From the NCBI GenBank assembly GCA_026692665.1, contig JAPLOF010000054.1:1-64000 (forward strand): a DNA stretch of 64,000 bases, read 5' to 3'. This document shows positions 27,261 through 36,050 of this stretch, piece by piece; positions within the stretch are counted from its first letter, which is position 1, and each line of letters begins with the position of its first letter. Source of the DNA: Planctomycetota bacterium (lineage in GTDB: Bacteria; Planctomycetota; UBA1135; GCA-002686595). A program made the translations under genes and the position numbers. The notes under the pieces were generated by a model, which did not search any database, had not been told where the DNA came from, and saw only the letters and a program-made list of their open reading frames with translations.

Positions 27261-27977
27261 GTGCACCACGACCATCGTCGCGCTTCCGAGGACCAGCGGG
27301 ATCTCGTCTGGCGCACCCTCGTCGAGCGGCAGATCGGCGCGGTCCGGAGCGGCATGGCGCGCGAGTTCCTGGAAGGGTTGGAACGATCCGCGCTGGATCC
27401 CGCGCGCATGCCACGGCATGCATCGTTGTCGAGGAAGCTCGAGGACCTGTGCGGCTGGCGCATCGAAACCGTGCCCGGCCTCATCCCGGCGCGCGACTTC
27501 TTCGCGCTGCTGCGCGACCGCCGCTTCCCGTCGCCGGATTGGATCCGGCATCCCGACGACCTCGAATACACGCCCGAGCCCGACGCCTTCCACGATCTCT
27601 TCGGGCACGTTCCGCAGCTCGCTTCGAGCCCCTACTCGGACGTCCTCGGCCGACTCGCGGACGCGGCGCGCGACGCGAGTGACGCCGAACTGGCCGAGGT
27701 GGAGCGCGTCTACTGGTTCACCATCGAGTTCGGCCTCGTGCAGGAGGGAGCCGCGGTCCGCGCTCTGGGTGCCGGCCTGGCTTCGTCGATCGCCGAACTC
27801 GAGCGCGCGCTCCGCTCCCCGGGCGTCCGCCGTCGGCCGTTCCTGATCCAGGAAGCTCGGCACCAGGGCTTCCAGACGGATCAGCCGCAGGAGCTCTATC
27901 TCGTCGCTCCGGGGCTGGCGGCCTTGGCGGCGTCCCTGGCCGGCCTGGGCCCGGCCAGCCAGCGCCGCGCGGGGTAG
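27261..27977 (+). CDS. phhA: Phenylalanine 4-monooxygenase (aromatic amino acid hydroxylase)
   Basis: A 238-residue, iron- and pterin-dependent hydroxylase that converts phenylalanine to tyrosine. The iron ligands are H111 and H116 in PDAFHDLFGHVP and E156 in YWFTIEFGL. The fold follows bacterial, single-domain PAH, without the regulatory ACT domain of the animal enzymes, although at 238 residues it is at the short end. The start is GTG with a good GGAGG ribosome binding site. It lies 72 bp upstream of the fused chorismate mutase/prephenate dehydratase/DAHP synthase gene. That context suggests use in making tyrosine from phenylalanine rather than only in degradation (inference). Confidence 0.93.
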   Translation: MHHDHRRASEDQRDLVWRTLVERQIGAVRSGMAREFLEGLERSALDPARMPRHASLSRKLEDLCGWRIETVPGLIPARDFFALLRDRRFPSPDWIRHPDDLEYTPEPDAFHDLFGHVPQLASSPYSDVLGRLADAARDASDAELAEVERVYWFTIEFGLVQEGAAVRALGAGLASSIAELERALRSPGVRRRPFLIQEARHQGFQTDQPQELYLVAPGLAALAASLAGLGPASQRRAG

Positions 27978-28049
27978 ACCGCCCTTCGGACACCCGGAAG
28001 GAGTTTCACCCTCCGGACCCGCGACTCCGCGCGTCGATGAAACGAGGTC

Positions 28050-30137
28050 ATGGATCCCCTCTCCAAGCCCCGCGACCAGATCGACCACCTCGACCGCGAA
28101 CTCGTCCGCATCCTCGCCGAACGGCTCGACGCCGTGCGCGCGATCGGACAGGCGAAGAGCCGCGATCCGTCCGTTCCGCTGCGCGACGAGGAGCGCGAGC
28201 GCGCGCTGTTCGCGGCGTGGGCGCGCACGGCCGAGGAACAGGGGCTCTCGTCCTACTACGCGGGCCGCGTGCTGCGCGAGATCCTGAACTGGTCGCGCCG
28301 CGACCAGGAGCGCTTCCTCGAACCGGCGGCACAGAACGGGCCGCGCGCGGTGCGCGTCGGGTACCAGGGCGTGCCGATGTCGTACAGCGACCTGGCCGCG
28401 CAGAAGCTCTTCGCCACGCGCGACGTCGGGCGACTCGAGCGCATCGGATACCGGGGCTTCGCGGCCGTCGTCGACGCGCTCGAGGCCGGCGAGGTCGATT
28501 ACGCGCTGCTGCCCATCGAGAACACGATCGCGGGCAGCATCGACGAGGTCTACGACCTCCTCGGCTCGCGGCGCATGACGATCGTCGGCGAGGAAGTGTG
28601 GTCCGTCGAGCATTGCCTACTGGGACTGCCCGGTTCGCGCGCTGAGGACCTGCGGGTCGTGCGCAGCCACCCGGTCGCGCTGCTGCAGTGCACGCGCTTC
28701 CTGGAGGGCCTCGTCGGCGTGCGCTCCGAGAGCTTCCACGACACCGCCGGAGCGGCGGAAGCCGTCGCGCGCGACGGTGATCGGCACGTCGCGGCCATCG
28801 CGTCGGAGGAGGCGGGTCGCGAGTACGGGCTCGAGGTCCTGCGCCGCGACATCTCGAACCAGCCGGTCAACATCACCCGCTTCCTGCTGCTCGCGCGGAA
28901 CAAGGAGTCGTTCGACGCGCGCCGGCCGGCGAAGACGTCGCTCTACTTCTCTCTGAACCACCGCCACGGCGCGCTGCTTGAGTGCCTCATGGTGTTCGAG
29001 GCCCACGCCCTGAACCTGACCAAGCTCGAGAGCCGGCCGCGGCCCGAGGCGGCCTGGGAGTACATGTTCTACGTGGACTTCGAGGGTCACGCCGACGAAC
29101 CCAACGCGGCGGCGGCGCTCGAGGCGCTGCGTGCGCACACGAACCACTTGCAGGTGCTCGGGAGCTACCCGCGGCGCGCGGAAGAGGGCCTCGAGCTCGC
29201 CGGCCGCGCGCGCGTGCCCGTCGACGTCCAGCCCGTCGCGGCGCCCTCCGCGTTGGACGCGCGGACCAGGTCGCCGGACGCTCCGCTCAAGGTCCCGGCC
29301 TGCCCCGCGGTGAAGACGAACCCCGCGCTCAAGCTCGTCACGCGCCGCGAAGGCCAGCCGCGGACGATCGTCGACGTCAGCGGCGTCGCGGTCGGCGGCG
29401 AGCGCTTCGTGCTCGTCCTCGGACCGTGCGCCGTCGAGAATCGCGCGCAGGTGAACGCCGCCGCCGAGATGTGCAAGAACGGCGGGGCTTCGCTGATGCG
29501 CGGCGGCGCGTTCAAGCCGCGCACGTCGCCGTATGCGTTCCAGGGACTCGGGTTCGAGGGCCTCGAGTACCTGCGCGAAGCAGGCCGCGCGTTCGAGCTG
29601 CCGATCGTGACCGAGGTGCTGCACCCCGAGGACGTCGAGCGCGTGGCCGAGAGGGCCGACATGCTGCAGATCGGCGCGCGCAACATGCAGAACTTCGCGC
29701 TCCTCAAGGAAGTCGGACGCACGCGTCGTCCGGTGCTCCTGAAGCGCGGCATGAGCGCCACGATCGAGGAACTGCTCCTGGCCGCCGAGTACGTGCTGGC
29801 GGGCGGGAACCAGCGCGTGATCCTGTGCGAACGGGGCATCCGCACGTTCGAGACGGCGACACGCAACACGCTCGACGTGTCGGCGATCCCGGTCTTGAAG
29901 GGCATGACCCACCTGCCGGTCATCGTCGATCCCTCGCACGCGGCGGGACGGCGGGACCTCGTCGTGCCGCTGTCGCTGGCGGCCGCAGCGGCAGGCGCGG
30001 ACGGGTTGATCGTCGAGTGCCACCCGAACCCGGCCGAGGCCCTGTGCGACAAGGACCAGGCGCTGACGTCCGCGGACGTCGCGGACCTGGTGGCGCGTCT
30101 GCGGCCCGTGGTCGCGGCGGTCGGTCGCACGCTGTAG
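28050..30137 (+). CDS. Fused chorismate mutase - prephenate dehydratase - ACT - DAHP synthase
   Basis: A 695-residue polypeptide joining the first and the phenylalanine-specific steps of aromatic biosynthesis. Residues 1-90 form an AroQ-type chorismate mutase (RDQIDHLDRELVRILAERLD). Residues 100-285 form prephenate dehydratase (VGYQGVPMSYSDLAAQ; catalytic Thr T276 in NITRF). Residues 294-372 form an ACT domain (GALLECL; ESRP at 327-330). After a 50-residue linker, residues 420-695 form a type I-beta DAHP synthase with GPC at 458-460, KPRTS at 489-493, KRGM, and metal-site candidates C460, H630, E655 and D667. All active-site blocks look intact. The ACT domain suggests phenylalanine feedback. 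The ATG at 28050 follows gagg. Confidence 0.93.
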   Translation: MDPLSKPRDQIDHLDRELVRILAERLDAVRAIGQAKSRDPSVPLRDEERERALFAAWARTAEEQGLSSYYAGRVLREILNWSRRDQERFLEPAAQNGPRAVRVGYQGVPMSYSDLAAQKLFATRDVGRLERIGYRGFAAVVDALEAGEVDYALLPIENTIAGSIDEVYDLLGSRRMTIVGEEVWSVEHCLLGLPGSRAEDLRVVRSHPVALLQCTRFLEGLVGVRSESFHDTAGAAEAVARDGDRHVAAIASEEAGREYGLEVLRRDISNQPVNITRFLLLARNKESFDARRPAKTSLYFSLNHRHGALLECLMVFEAHALNLTKLESRPRPEAAWEYMFYVDFEGHADEPNAAAALEALRAHTNHLQVLGSYPRRAEEGLELAGRARVPVDVQPVAAPSALDARTRSPDAPLKVPACPAVKTNPALKLVTRREGQPRTIVDVSGVAVGGERFVLVLGPCAVENRAQVNAAAEMCKNGGASLMRGGAFKPRTSPYAFQGLGFEGLEYLREAGRAFELPIVTEVLHPEDVERVAERADMLQIGARNMQNFALLKEVGRTRRPVLLKRGMSATIEELLLAAEYVLAGGNQRVILCERGIRTFETATRNTLDVSAIPVLKGMTHLPVIVDPSHAAGRRDLVVPLSLAAAAAGADGLIVECHPNPAEALCDKDQALTSADVADLVARLRPVVAAVGRTL

Positions 30138-30203
30138 AGCTCGAGCGTCGGAGCACCATTCCGCGCGTGCGCCCGGAGGCCGGGCGCGGGTAGCCTCGTC
30201 GCC

Positions 30204-30815
30204 ATGTCGAACGAGTACTCCCCTTGGCGGCCGCATCCCTGGCACGGCCTCGATGCCGGCCCGGACGTCCCGCGGATCGTCCACGCGTTCGTCGAGATCA
30301 CGCCGTTCGACGGCGTGAAGTACGAGGTCGACAAGCGAACGGGGTACCTCAAGGTCGACCGGCCGCAGGGGTCGTCCTCGCTGCCGCCGATGCCGTACGG
30401 GTTCGTGCCGCGCACCTACTGCGGTCGGCGCGTGGGAGAGCTCATGAAGGGAACTCGCGACGGCGACGGCGACCCGCTCGACGTGTGCGTCCTCACCGAA
30501 CGGCCGATCTCGCGCTCGGAGATCCTGCTCGAGGCGCGCGTCGTCGGCGGCGTCCCGATGAGCGACGCGGGGCTGGCCGACGACAAGATCCTGGCGGTCC
30601 TCGCGAGCGACGAGCTGTACGCGAACGTGCGCGAGCTCGCCGACGTGCCCGAGGTCCTGCTGCGCCGTCTCGTGCACTACCTGCGCTACTACAAGGCGCT
30701 GCCCGGGCGCGAGAACCCGGTCGTGATCGGCGAACCCTACGGCCGAACGCACGCCGAGCGCGTGATCGAGGCGGCGCTGGCGGACTACCGCGAGAAGTTC
30801 CCCCGACCGGGCTGA
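30204..30815 (+). CDS. ppa: Inorganic pyrophosphatase, family I
   Basis: A 203-residue soluble enzyme that hydrolyses pyrophosphate to two phosphates and so pulls biosynthetic reactions forward. The family I signature D-x-D-P-x-D is D88-G-D90-P-L-D93, with YEVDKRTGYLKVDR and MPYGFVPRTYCG supplying the other metal and phosphate ligands. The length is slightly above the 170-180 residues of typical bacterial enzymes, mainly from an N-terminal extension. A TAGCCT hexamer ends 7 nt before the ATG, no ribosome binding site is present, and the message may be leaderless. The stop is 37 bp from the convergent FAD oxidoreductase stop. Confidence 0.93.
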   Translation: MSNEYSPWRPHPWHGLDAGPDVPRIVHAFVEITPFDGVKYEVDKRTGYLKVDRPQGSSSLPPMPYGFVPRTYCGRRVGELMKGTRDGDGDPLDVCVLTERPISRSEILLEARVVGGVPMSDAGLADDKILAVLASDELYANVRELADVPEVLLRRLVHYLRYYKALPGRENPVVIGEPYGRTHAERVIEAALADYREKFPRPG

Positions 30816-30852
30816 AGGCGACGGCCGGCACGTCGCGCGCGAGCTTTCCGCG

Positions 30853-32376
30853 TCAGCGAGTGGTCCCGCGTGCTTCCGACCAGAGGTACGGCGTCGACGG
30901 ACCGAATCCGATCTCGCCCAGCGCGTAACCGCGCTGGATCCGCGCGAACTCGGCATCGTCACAGGACACGTCGCGGAACGGGACGAGCATGCTGCCGGCC
31001 TCGACGAGCGCGAGCTGGAGATCGCGGATCGGCAGCGCACGCGGCTCGATCCCGCGGCGCACGCACAGCGCCGCCGCCATTCCCGCGGCCTGCCCGACCT
31101 GCATCACGACGGGCTGCAGGCGCGTGCAGCCGTTCGCGACGTGCGTCGAGCCGAAGGTCTTCTCCGCGCACAGGAGTCCGTCGTGCTCGCGCGGCACGAG
31201 CGCGCCGTACGGGATCTGGAAGGGCGCGTTCTTGGGGTAGTTCTCGACGAGACGCCGAGCCGGCGGCAAGTGGGCCTTGGAGTGGTGGTGATCGATGAAG
31301 TAGTCCCCGACCGCGATCGAGCTCGCCCGCAACGGAGGGCGGAGGCAGCCGCGCAGCGGCACGACGTCCTGCTCGCGAACGGACTCGAGCGCGATCGCGC
31401 GCCGGCTTTCGCGCACGTAGGGCATGTGCGGGAGGAGGTCCTTCGTCCCGAACTCGTCGGGAGCGAGGCCCCACTCGGCGTGTCCGAGCTCCTCCTGGAT
31501 GAACTTCACGAAGGACAACGTCCGGGCCCGGGCGGACGCCAGCACGCGCGCGCGCGCCGGTCCCGGCTCGTACAGGCCCGTGTCGGCCGGGAAGTCGTTG
31601 GCGTGGAACGGCCAGTTCAGGAGGAACTTGCCGCCCGGCAGGAGGGCGTACGTGAGGAAGCTATCCCAGTCGTGGAGCGTGTGGTTCCACAGCGCCTCGT
31701 CGCGATGCGAAGCCCACTCGCGCACGCAGCCGTCGAACTCGCGCGGATCGACCGGTGCCGGGCTCTCCACGCGCGGCGCCACGCCGTCGAAGCGCTGCAG
31801 GATCGCGCAGTAGGTCGGATCCTGGACCTCCATGTCCGCGATGACGGGCGCGTCCGGCTCGCCGGTGTCGTGCCGCGCCTCGCGCCCGAGCGCGTGCGGT
31901 ATCCCGCCGGTGAGCAGCACGTCGCCGTACTCGGTCGCCTCGACCGTGACGTGCGCGCGGACCTCGAACTGCCCGGTACCCGTCTCGAAACGGGCACCGC
32001 GCACGGCCGAGCCCTGGAGAACGGTCTCGACGAGGCGAGCGCCGTGCACCACGCGGACACCCGCCGCGGCGAGCTCGCGCGAGAGCCAGCGCGCCGCGAC
32101 GTGCGGCTCGAAGCACGTGTTGCTGACCCAACCCGTGCGGACGCGATCGGGCCCGCCGTGGTGGTGTTCCATCGCCGTTCGGAACGCGCGGAAGAAGCCG
32201 CTTCCCAGAGCGCCCTCGTTCCCGTCCAATGCGGACACGCCCGCCGCGCTGACCATGCCGCCGATCCACGGGGATTCCTCCGCGACCAGCACGTTCGCAC
32301 CGCCGCGCGCAGCCTGCCAGGCCGCCGCGGCGCCGCCGATTCCGCCACCGATGACGAGCACGTCCACACGTTCCAT
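30853..32376 (-). CDS. FAD-dependent oxidoreductase
   Basis: A 507-residue flavoprotein. It opens with the Rossmann FAD motif V-IGGGIGG (G10-G15) and an Ala-rich helix leading to the acidic ribose-binding end LVAEES. TVEATEYGDVLLTGG and CTRLQPVVMQVGQAAGMAAAL are the typical interior and C-terminal FAD contacts of the FAD-dependent oxidoreductase group common in planctomycetes and sometimes annotated as xanthan lyase-like. No signal peptide is seen. Substrate is unknown. Its ATG at 32376 shares the palindrome CCATGG with the ATG of the divergent glycosidase gene. A TAGGAT hexamer lies 10 nt upstream, inside that other gene. Confidence 0.85.
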   Translation of the reverse strand: MERVDVLVIGGGIGGAAAAWQAARGGANVLVAEESPWIGGMVSAAGVSALDGNEGALGSGFFRAFRTAMEHHHGGPDRVRTGWVSNTCFEPHVAARWLSRELAAAGVRVVHGARLVETVLQGSAVRGARFETGTGQFEVRAHVTVEATEYGDVLLTGGIPHALGREARHDTGEPDAPVIADMEVQDPTYCAILQRFDGVAPRVESPAPVDPREFDGCVREWASHRDEALWNHTLHDWDSFLTYALLPGGKFLLNWPFHANDFPADTGLYEPGPARARVLASARARTLSFVKFIQEELGHAEWGLAPDEFGTKDLLPHMPYVRESRRAIALESVREQDVVPLRGCLRPPLRASSIAVGDYFIDHHHSKAHLPPARRLVENYPKNAPFQIPYGALVPREHDGLLCAEKTFGSTHVANGCTRLQPVVMQVGQAAGMAAALCVRRGIEPRALPIRDLQLALVEAGSMLVPFRDVSCDDAEFARIQRGYALGEIGFGPSTPYLWSEARGTTR

Positions 32377-33931
32377 GGGACGGAAGATCCTAGGGGTTGG
32401 ATGCGCCCTCGTCGCCCTCGCCGCCGCCCTTCCGGGCTCGACGCACCCGAGCGCGGCCGAGCCGCGCGAACTGCGCGGCGTGTGGATCGCGGCCGCCGAC
32501 TCCGACGTGTTCCAGAGTCAGGCCTCGATCGCCGAGGCCATGGACTTCCTCGCGCGCCACCACGTGAACGTGGTGTTCCCGGACGTCTGGTACCGCGGCG
32601 TCACCCTGCATCCGAGCCCGCTCCTCGAGCGGACGTTCGGCGTCCGCCAGGACCCGCGCTATGCGGGCCGCGATCCGCTGGCGGAGATGCTCGTCGAGGC
32701 GCACTGCCGCGGGATCGAGGTGATCCCCTGGTTCGAGTACGGGTTCGCGGCCTCGAACTCCGCCAAGCCCACGACGTTGCTGGAGCAGAAACCGGCCTGG
32801 GCCGCCCGCGGCCGCGACGGGAAGCCGGCCGAGAAGAACGGCTTCACGTGGATGAACTCCCTGGATCCCGCGGTCCAGGAGTTCGTCGCGGGACTGATGC
32901 TGGAGGTCGCGCGCACCTACGACGTCGACGGGGTCCAGGGCGACGACCGCCTGCCCGCGATGCCCTCGATCGGCGGGTACGACAAGGGCACGGTCGACCT
33001 GTGGCTCAAGGAAAAGCGGCTCTCGGCCCCGACGCCGGAGGACCCGCGCTGGATCGCCTGGCGTGCAGGGCTCCTCACGGAATTCCTGGCGCGCCTCACG
33101 AAGGACGTTCACCGCGTCGCGCCGGGAATCCTCGTGTCCTCCAGTCCGAGCCCGTACCGCTGGGGGCTCGACGAGTACCTCCAGGACTCGAAGTCGTGGC
33201 TCGACCGCGGAATCGTGGATCTCTTCCATCCGCAGTGCTACCGCCGCGATTTCGTGAACTACCAGAAGCTCGCCGACGAGCAGCACGCGCTGATCCCGAC
33301 GAACTCGCGCGTGATCTACGCGCCCGGGATCCTGATCCAGTCGGGCGCCTGGCGCATCGACGCCCAGGAACTCGTCCGGATGGTCGAGCACAACCGCGAC
33401 CGCGGGTACGACGGCGAAGTGCTCTTTTACTACGCCGGCCTCCGCGCGAACGACGGAGCGCTCGCTCGCGCGCTCCTGGCCGGTCCCTACGAGGAGCCGG
33501 CGCGTGCCCCCCACCGTTCGACGCGCTGGCGACCCAAGGCGCGCGAGTTCGCGCCGCGCGCGCTGCCCGGTCCCGAGGCCTGGTCGCGCGAGAATGCCCT
33601 CATCCGCGCACTGAAGCCGGGCCGCGCTGAAGTCTCCTACCTGCTCGATTCGCAGGTGAGCGGCTGGTTCCGGGTCCTGGTCGAGTTGCCGGACGTCGAG
33701 GGAGCTCCCAAGAGCTTCGAACGCACCTTCGTCGGGACCAATGCGCCCGCCGCGAGCTTCGCGATCCGACCCGGCCTCGTCGATGTCGGCGCGGTCCAGA
33801 TGGACGGTGGTCGGGCGCGCGTCGAACTTCGCCTTTCGACCGCGGCCGAAGAGACCGGGCGCCTCGCGGTCGGCCGCGTGCGTCTCGTGATCGACCGCAA
33901 GCTCTCGCCGGAAGCGATCTGGCGCGACTAG
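32375..33931 (+). CDS. Secreted GHL10-type family 10 glycosylhydrolase-like protein
   Basis: A protein of about 518 residues with a signal peptide (MGRKILGVGCALVALAAALP). The mature part opens with ELRGVWIAAADSDVFQS, the hallmark of the GHL10 (DUF187-type) TIM barrel. It continues with FLARHHVNVVFPDVWY, HCRGIEVIPWFEYGF and VQGDDR, which supply acidic residues in the barrel. A smaller beta-rich domain fills the last 150 residues. Relatives act on polysaccharides outside the cytoplasm; the substrate is unknown. The start overlaps the divergent oxidoreductase start by 2 bp, so any promoter must lie inside the neighbouring coding sequence. The stop is 5 bp from the convergent AGE-epimerase stop. 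Confidence 0.85.
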   Translation: MGRKILGVGCALVALAAALPGSTHPSAAEPRELRGVWIAAADSDVFQSQASIAEAMDFLARHHVNVVFPDVWYRGVTLHPSPLLERTFGVRQDPRYAGRDPLAEMLVEAHCRGIEVIPWFEYGFAASNSAKPTTLLEQKPAWAARGRDGKPAEKNGFTWMNSLDPAVQEFVAGLMLEVARTYDVDGVQGDDRLPAMPSIGGYDKGTVDLWLKEKRLSAPTPEDPRWIAWRAGLLTEFLARLTKDVHRVAPGILVSSSPSPYRWGLDEYLQDSKSWLDRGIVDLFHPQCYRRDFVNYQKLADEQHALIPTNSRVIYAPGILIQSGAWRIDAQELVRMVEHNRDRGYDGEVLFYYAGLRANDGALARALLAGPYEEPARAPHRSTRWRPKAREFAPRALPGPEAWSRENALIRALKPGRAEVSYLLDSQVSGWFRVLVELPDVEGAPKSFERTFVGTNAPAASFAIRPGLVDVGAVQMDGGRARVELRLSTAAEETGRLAVGRVRLVIDRKLSPEAIWRD

Positions 33932-33936
33932 TCGAG

Positions 33937-35142
33937 TCAGGCGGGCCCGATCGGCGCGGGCCCGTCCTGGGCGAGAACCCGATCCGTGAGCCACAGCGCG
34001 CGCGGCACGTGGAAGCAGCCCTTGTAGGGCCCACCCTTGAACCGGTGCGTCACGGCGCCGGCGCGGTCGAGGTAGCCGAACCACTCGCCGTGTTCCCGGT
34101 CGGGGAAGTGCTCGAACGTCCAGGTGGCGATCTGCTCGAAGCGCCGAAACCAGCGCGGATCGCGTGTATGACGCCAGGCCATCGCCGTGGCCACGAGAGC
34201 TTCGCAGTGGGGCCACCACAACTTCATCGGCCACTCGAGCGGCACGGGCGAGAAGCCCTGCGCGTCCAGGAAGTACAGGATGCCGCCGTGCTCACGGTCC
34301 CAGCCGGCGTCGAGCGACCATTCGACGATCTCGAGCGCGCGGCGCGCGACCCGCGTGTCACCGACCTGCTTCGCCCAGTCCAGGAGGAACCAGCCGGCCT
34401 CGATCGCGTGGCCCGGGTTCACCAGGCGGCCTTCGGGCGAGCCGAGGCTGGCTGACCCATCGGGACGCACGTTCTCGAGGACGAGCCGCAGGTCGTCGTG
34501 CGCATGGGCGAGGATCCGTCGCGCACAGTCCGCGGCCACGGCCGCGTGCTCGCCGCGGAAGTCCCCATCGAGCTCGCCCACCAGATTGAGGAGGATCATC
34601 GGGACGGCGAGCGAGTCCAGCGGTTCCTGTCCGCTCTCGACGGGACGACCGGCGAGCCGCGCATCCGCGGCCGCGGCGCGCACCCAGGAGAAGACGTCGC
34701 GCGCCTCGTCCATGGCCCAGTCCTCGCCGCTGGCGCGCGCGTACTGCGCCATGGCCATGACGTAGAAGCACTCGGCGAACATCTTGCGCTGGAGCTGCAC
34801 GGGCCGGCCTTCGCGCGTCACGCAGAACCACACGCGGCGATCGGGCCGACGACAGTGATCGCGCAGGAACGTCGCGCCGAGGCGCGCGGCTTCGAGCCAT
34901 TCCGGTCGCCGCTCGACGTCGGTGTGGAGCTTCGCGAGCATCCACACTTGCCGCCCCTGGAGCCACACGTGCTTCTTGGTGTCGAAGGGCCGTCCGTCGC
35001 GGCCCAGGCAGTTCAGGTAGCCGCCGTGCTCGCGATCCAGCGAGTGGCGCATCCAGAACGGCACCACGCTGCCGAGCAGCTCCTCGCGACAACGACGACT
35101 CCACGCGAGCGCGCGCGCGTCGACATCCTGCGTGTCGTTCAT
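33937..35142 (-). CDS. N-acylglucosamine 2-epimerase (AGE) family sugar epimerase/isomerase
   Basis: A 401-residue protein of the AGE (alpha/alpha)6-barrel family, close to the usual length. Recognisable blocks are DREHGGYLNCLGRDG near the N-terminus, KHVWLQGRQVWMLAKL, NPGHAIEAGWFLLDWA and WPHCEALVATAMA, which provide the conserved Arg, Glu and His residues around the active site. The family includes epimerases of N-acetylglucosamine, mannose and cellobiose and mannose isomerases. Placed behind an alpha-mannosidase, I infer that it converts released mannose or a mannose-containing disaccharide. It starts 5 bp after the DUF4434 gene's stop and is third in the operon. Confidence 0.88.
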   Translation of the reverse strand: MNDTQDVDARALAWSRRCREELLGSVVPFWMRHSLDREHGGYLNCLGRDGRPFDTKKHVWLQGRQVWMLAKLHTDVERRPEWLEAARLGATFLRDHCRRPDRRVWFCVTREGRPVQLQRKMFAECFYVMAMAQYARASGEDWAMDEARDVFSWVRAAAADARLAGRPVESGQEPLDSLAVPMILLNLVGELDGDFRGEHAAVAADCARRILAHAHDDLRLVLENVRPDGSASLGSPEGRLVNPGHAIEAGWFLLDWAKQVGDTRVARRALEIVEWSLDAGWDREHGGILYFLDAQGFSPVPLEWPMKLWWPHCEALVATAMAWRHTRDPRWFRRFEQIATWTFEHFPDREHGEWFGYLDRAGAVTHRFKGGPYKGCFHVPRALWLTDRVLAQDGPAPIGPA

Positions 35143-35147
35143 GGAGT

Positions 35148-36050
35148 TCAGCGCTGCGTGGCCAACCACTCGCGGTAGCGCCGGTGCAGCGCGTGCGCCG
35201 AGCTGTACATCGAGTTCGGCGAGAGGAAGTGGCTGTATTCGAACGTGATGAGCTTGTCGACGCCGGCGGCGAGCGCGCTCTCCATCTTGTAGCGCAGCTT
35301 GGGCCACGCGATGGGCGGGAACTTCACGTGCACGTCGCGGTCGAAGCTCTCGACGTTCGACCAGCTCGCGATGCCGTGCCTGCGCGCCAGTTCGGCGTTC
35401 GCGGCCAGGTAGTCGGGGAGCTCCGCGAAAGGCACGTTCCCGTCCTGGAACGCCACGACGTCCACCTTGCCGCGAATCCGTTCGAAGACCTGCCCCCACT
35501 CCTTCACGTGCTGCTGGAGCGTCAGCCTCTGTTCGAACTGCTTGGGTCCGCGCAGGTACGGCGAGATCAGGATCGGAAGCCCGGAGATCGCCTTGAGGTG
35601 ACCACTGAGTTCCTCGTAGACGCGCATGACGCCGTCGTCGAACGCGTCGATCTCGTGGCTCAGGTACCAGCCGCGGAAAGCGGACGAGCGCCCGTACCGC
35701 TCCCACACCTCGTCGACGAAGGCGCGGTTCAGGTCCGCCTCCTTCTGGTGCTTGCCTTCGTGCCAGAACTGCCCCGAGTCGTAGGTCCCGAACCACAGCG
35801 AGATGCCGTGCTCCGCGGCGAGGCTCAGGAACAGGGCGACCAGGTCCTCCTGCACGATCAGGTGCGGGTGGAGCTTGCGCAGCACCTTGGAGTCGAACGT
35901 CGCACGATCCCGGTATCCGGCGCGGATCAGGACCACCGTGTCGATCCCGTCGGCCTTCATCGACGCGAAGTCGCGACGCCACTCTTCCGGCCCCCAGTTC
36001 GCGGAGGCGATGTCGTGCGAGATCTCGTCCAGGAACGTGCCTGTGATCAT
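35148..36050 (-). CDS. DUF4434 domain protein, putative glycoside hydrolase-like barrel
   Basis: A 300-residue protein without a signal peptide. The start MITGTFLDEISHDIASANWG and WRRDFASMKADGIDTVVLI match the DUF4434 pattern, a TIM-barrel family thought to be glycoside hydrolase-related. ISLWFGTYDSGQFW and FRGWYLSHEIDAF supply conserved aromatic and acidic residues. No enzymatic activity is established for the family. It lies between an alpha-mannosidase and an AGE-family epimerase, with a 4-bp ATGA overlap to the former, so I infer a step in the breakdown of the same glycan. Confidence 0.8.
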   Translation of the reverse strand: MITGTFLDEISHDIASANWGPEEWRRDFASMKADGIDTVVLIRAGYRDRATFDSKVLRKLHPHLIVQEDLVALFLSLAAEHGISLWFGTYDSGQFWHEGKHQKEADLNRAFVDEVWERYGRSSAFRGWYLSHEIDAFDDGVMRVYEELSGHLKAISGLPILISPYLRGPKQFEQRLTLQQHVKEWGQVFERIRGKVDVVAFQDGNVPFAELPDYLAANAELARRHGIASWSNVESFDRDVHVKFPPIAWPKLRYKMESALAAGVDKLITFEYSHFLSPNSMYSSAHALHRRYREWLATQR

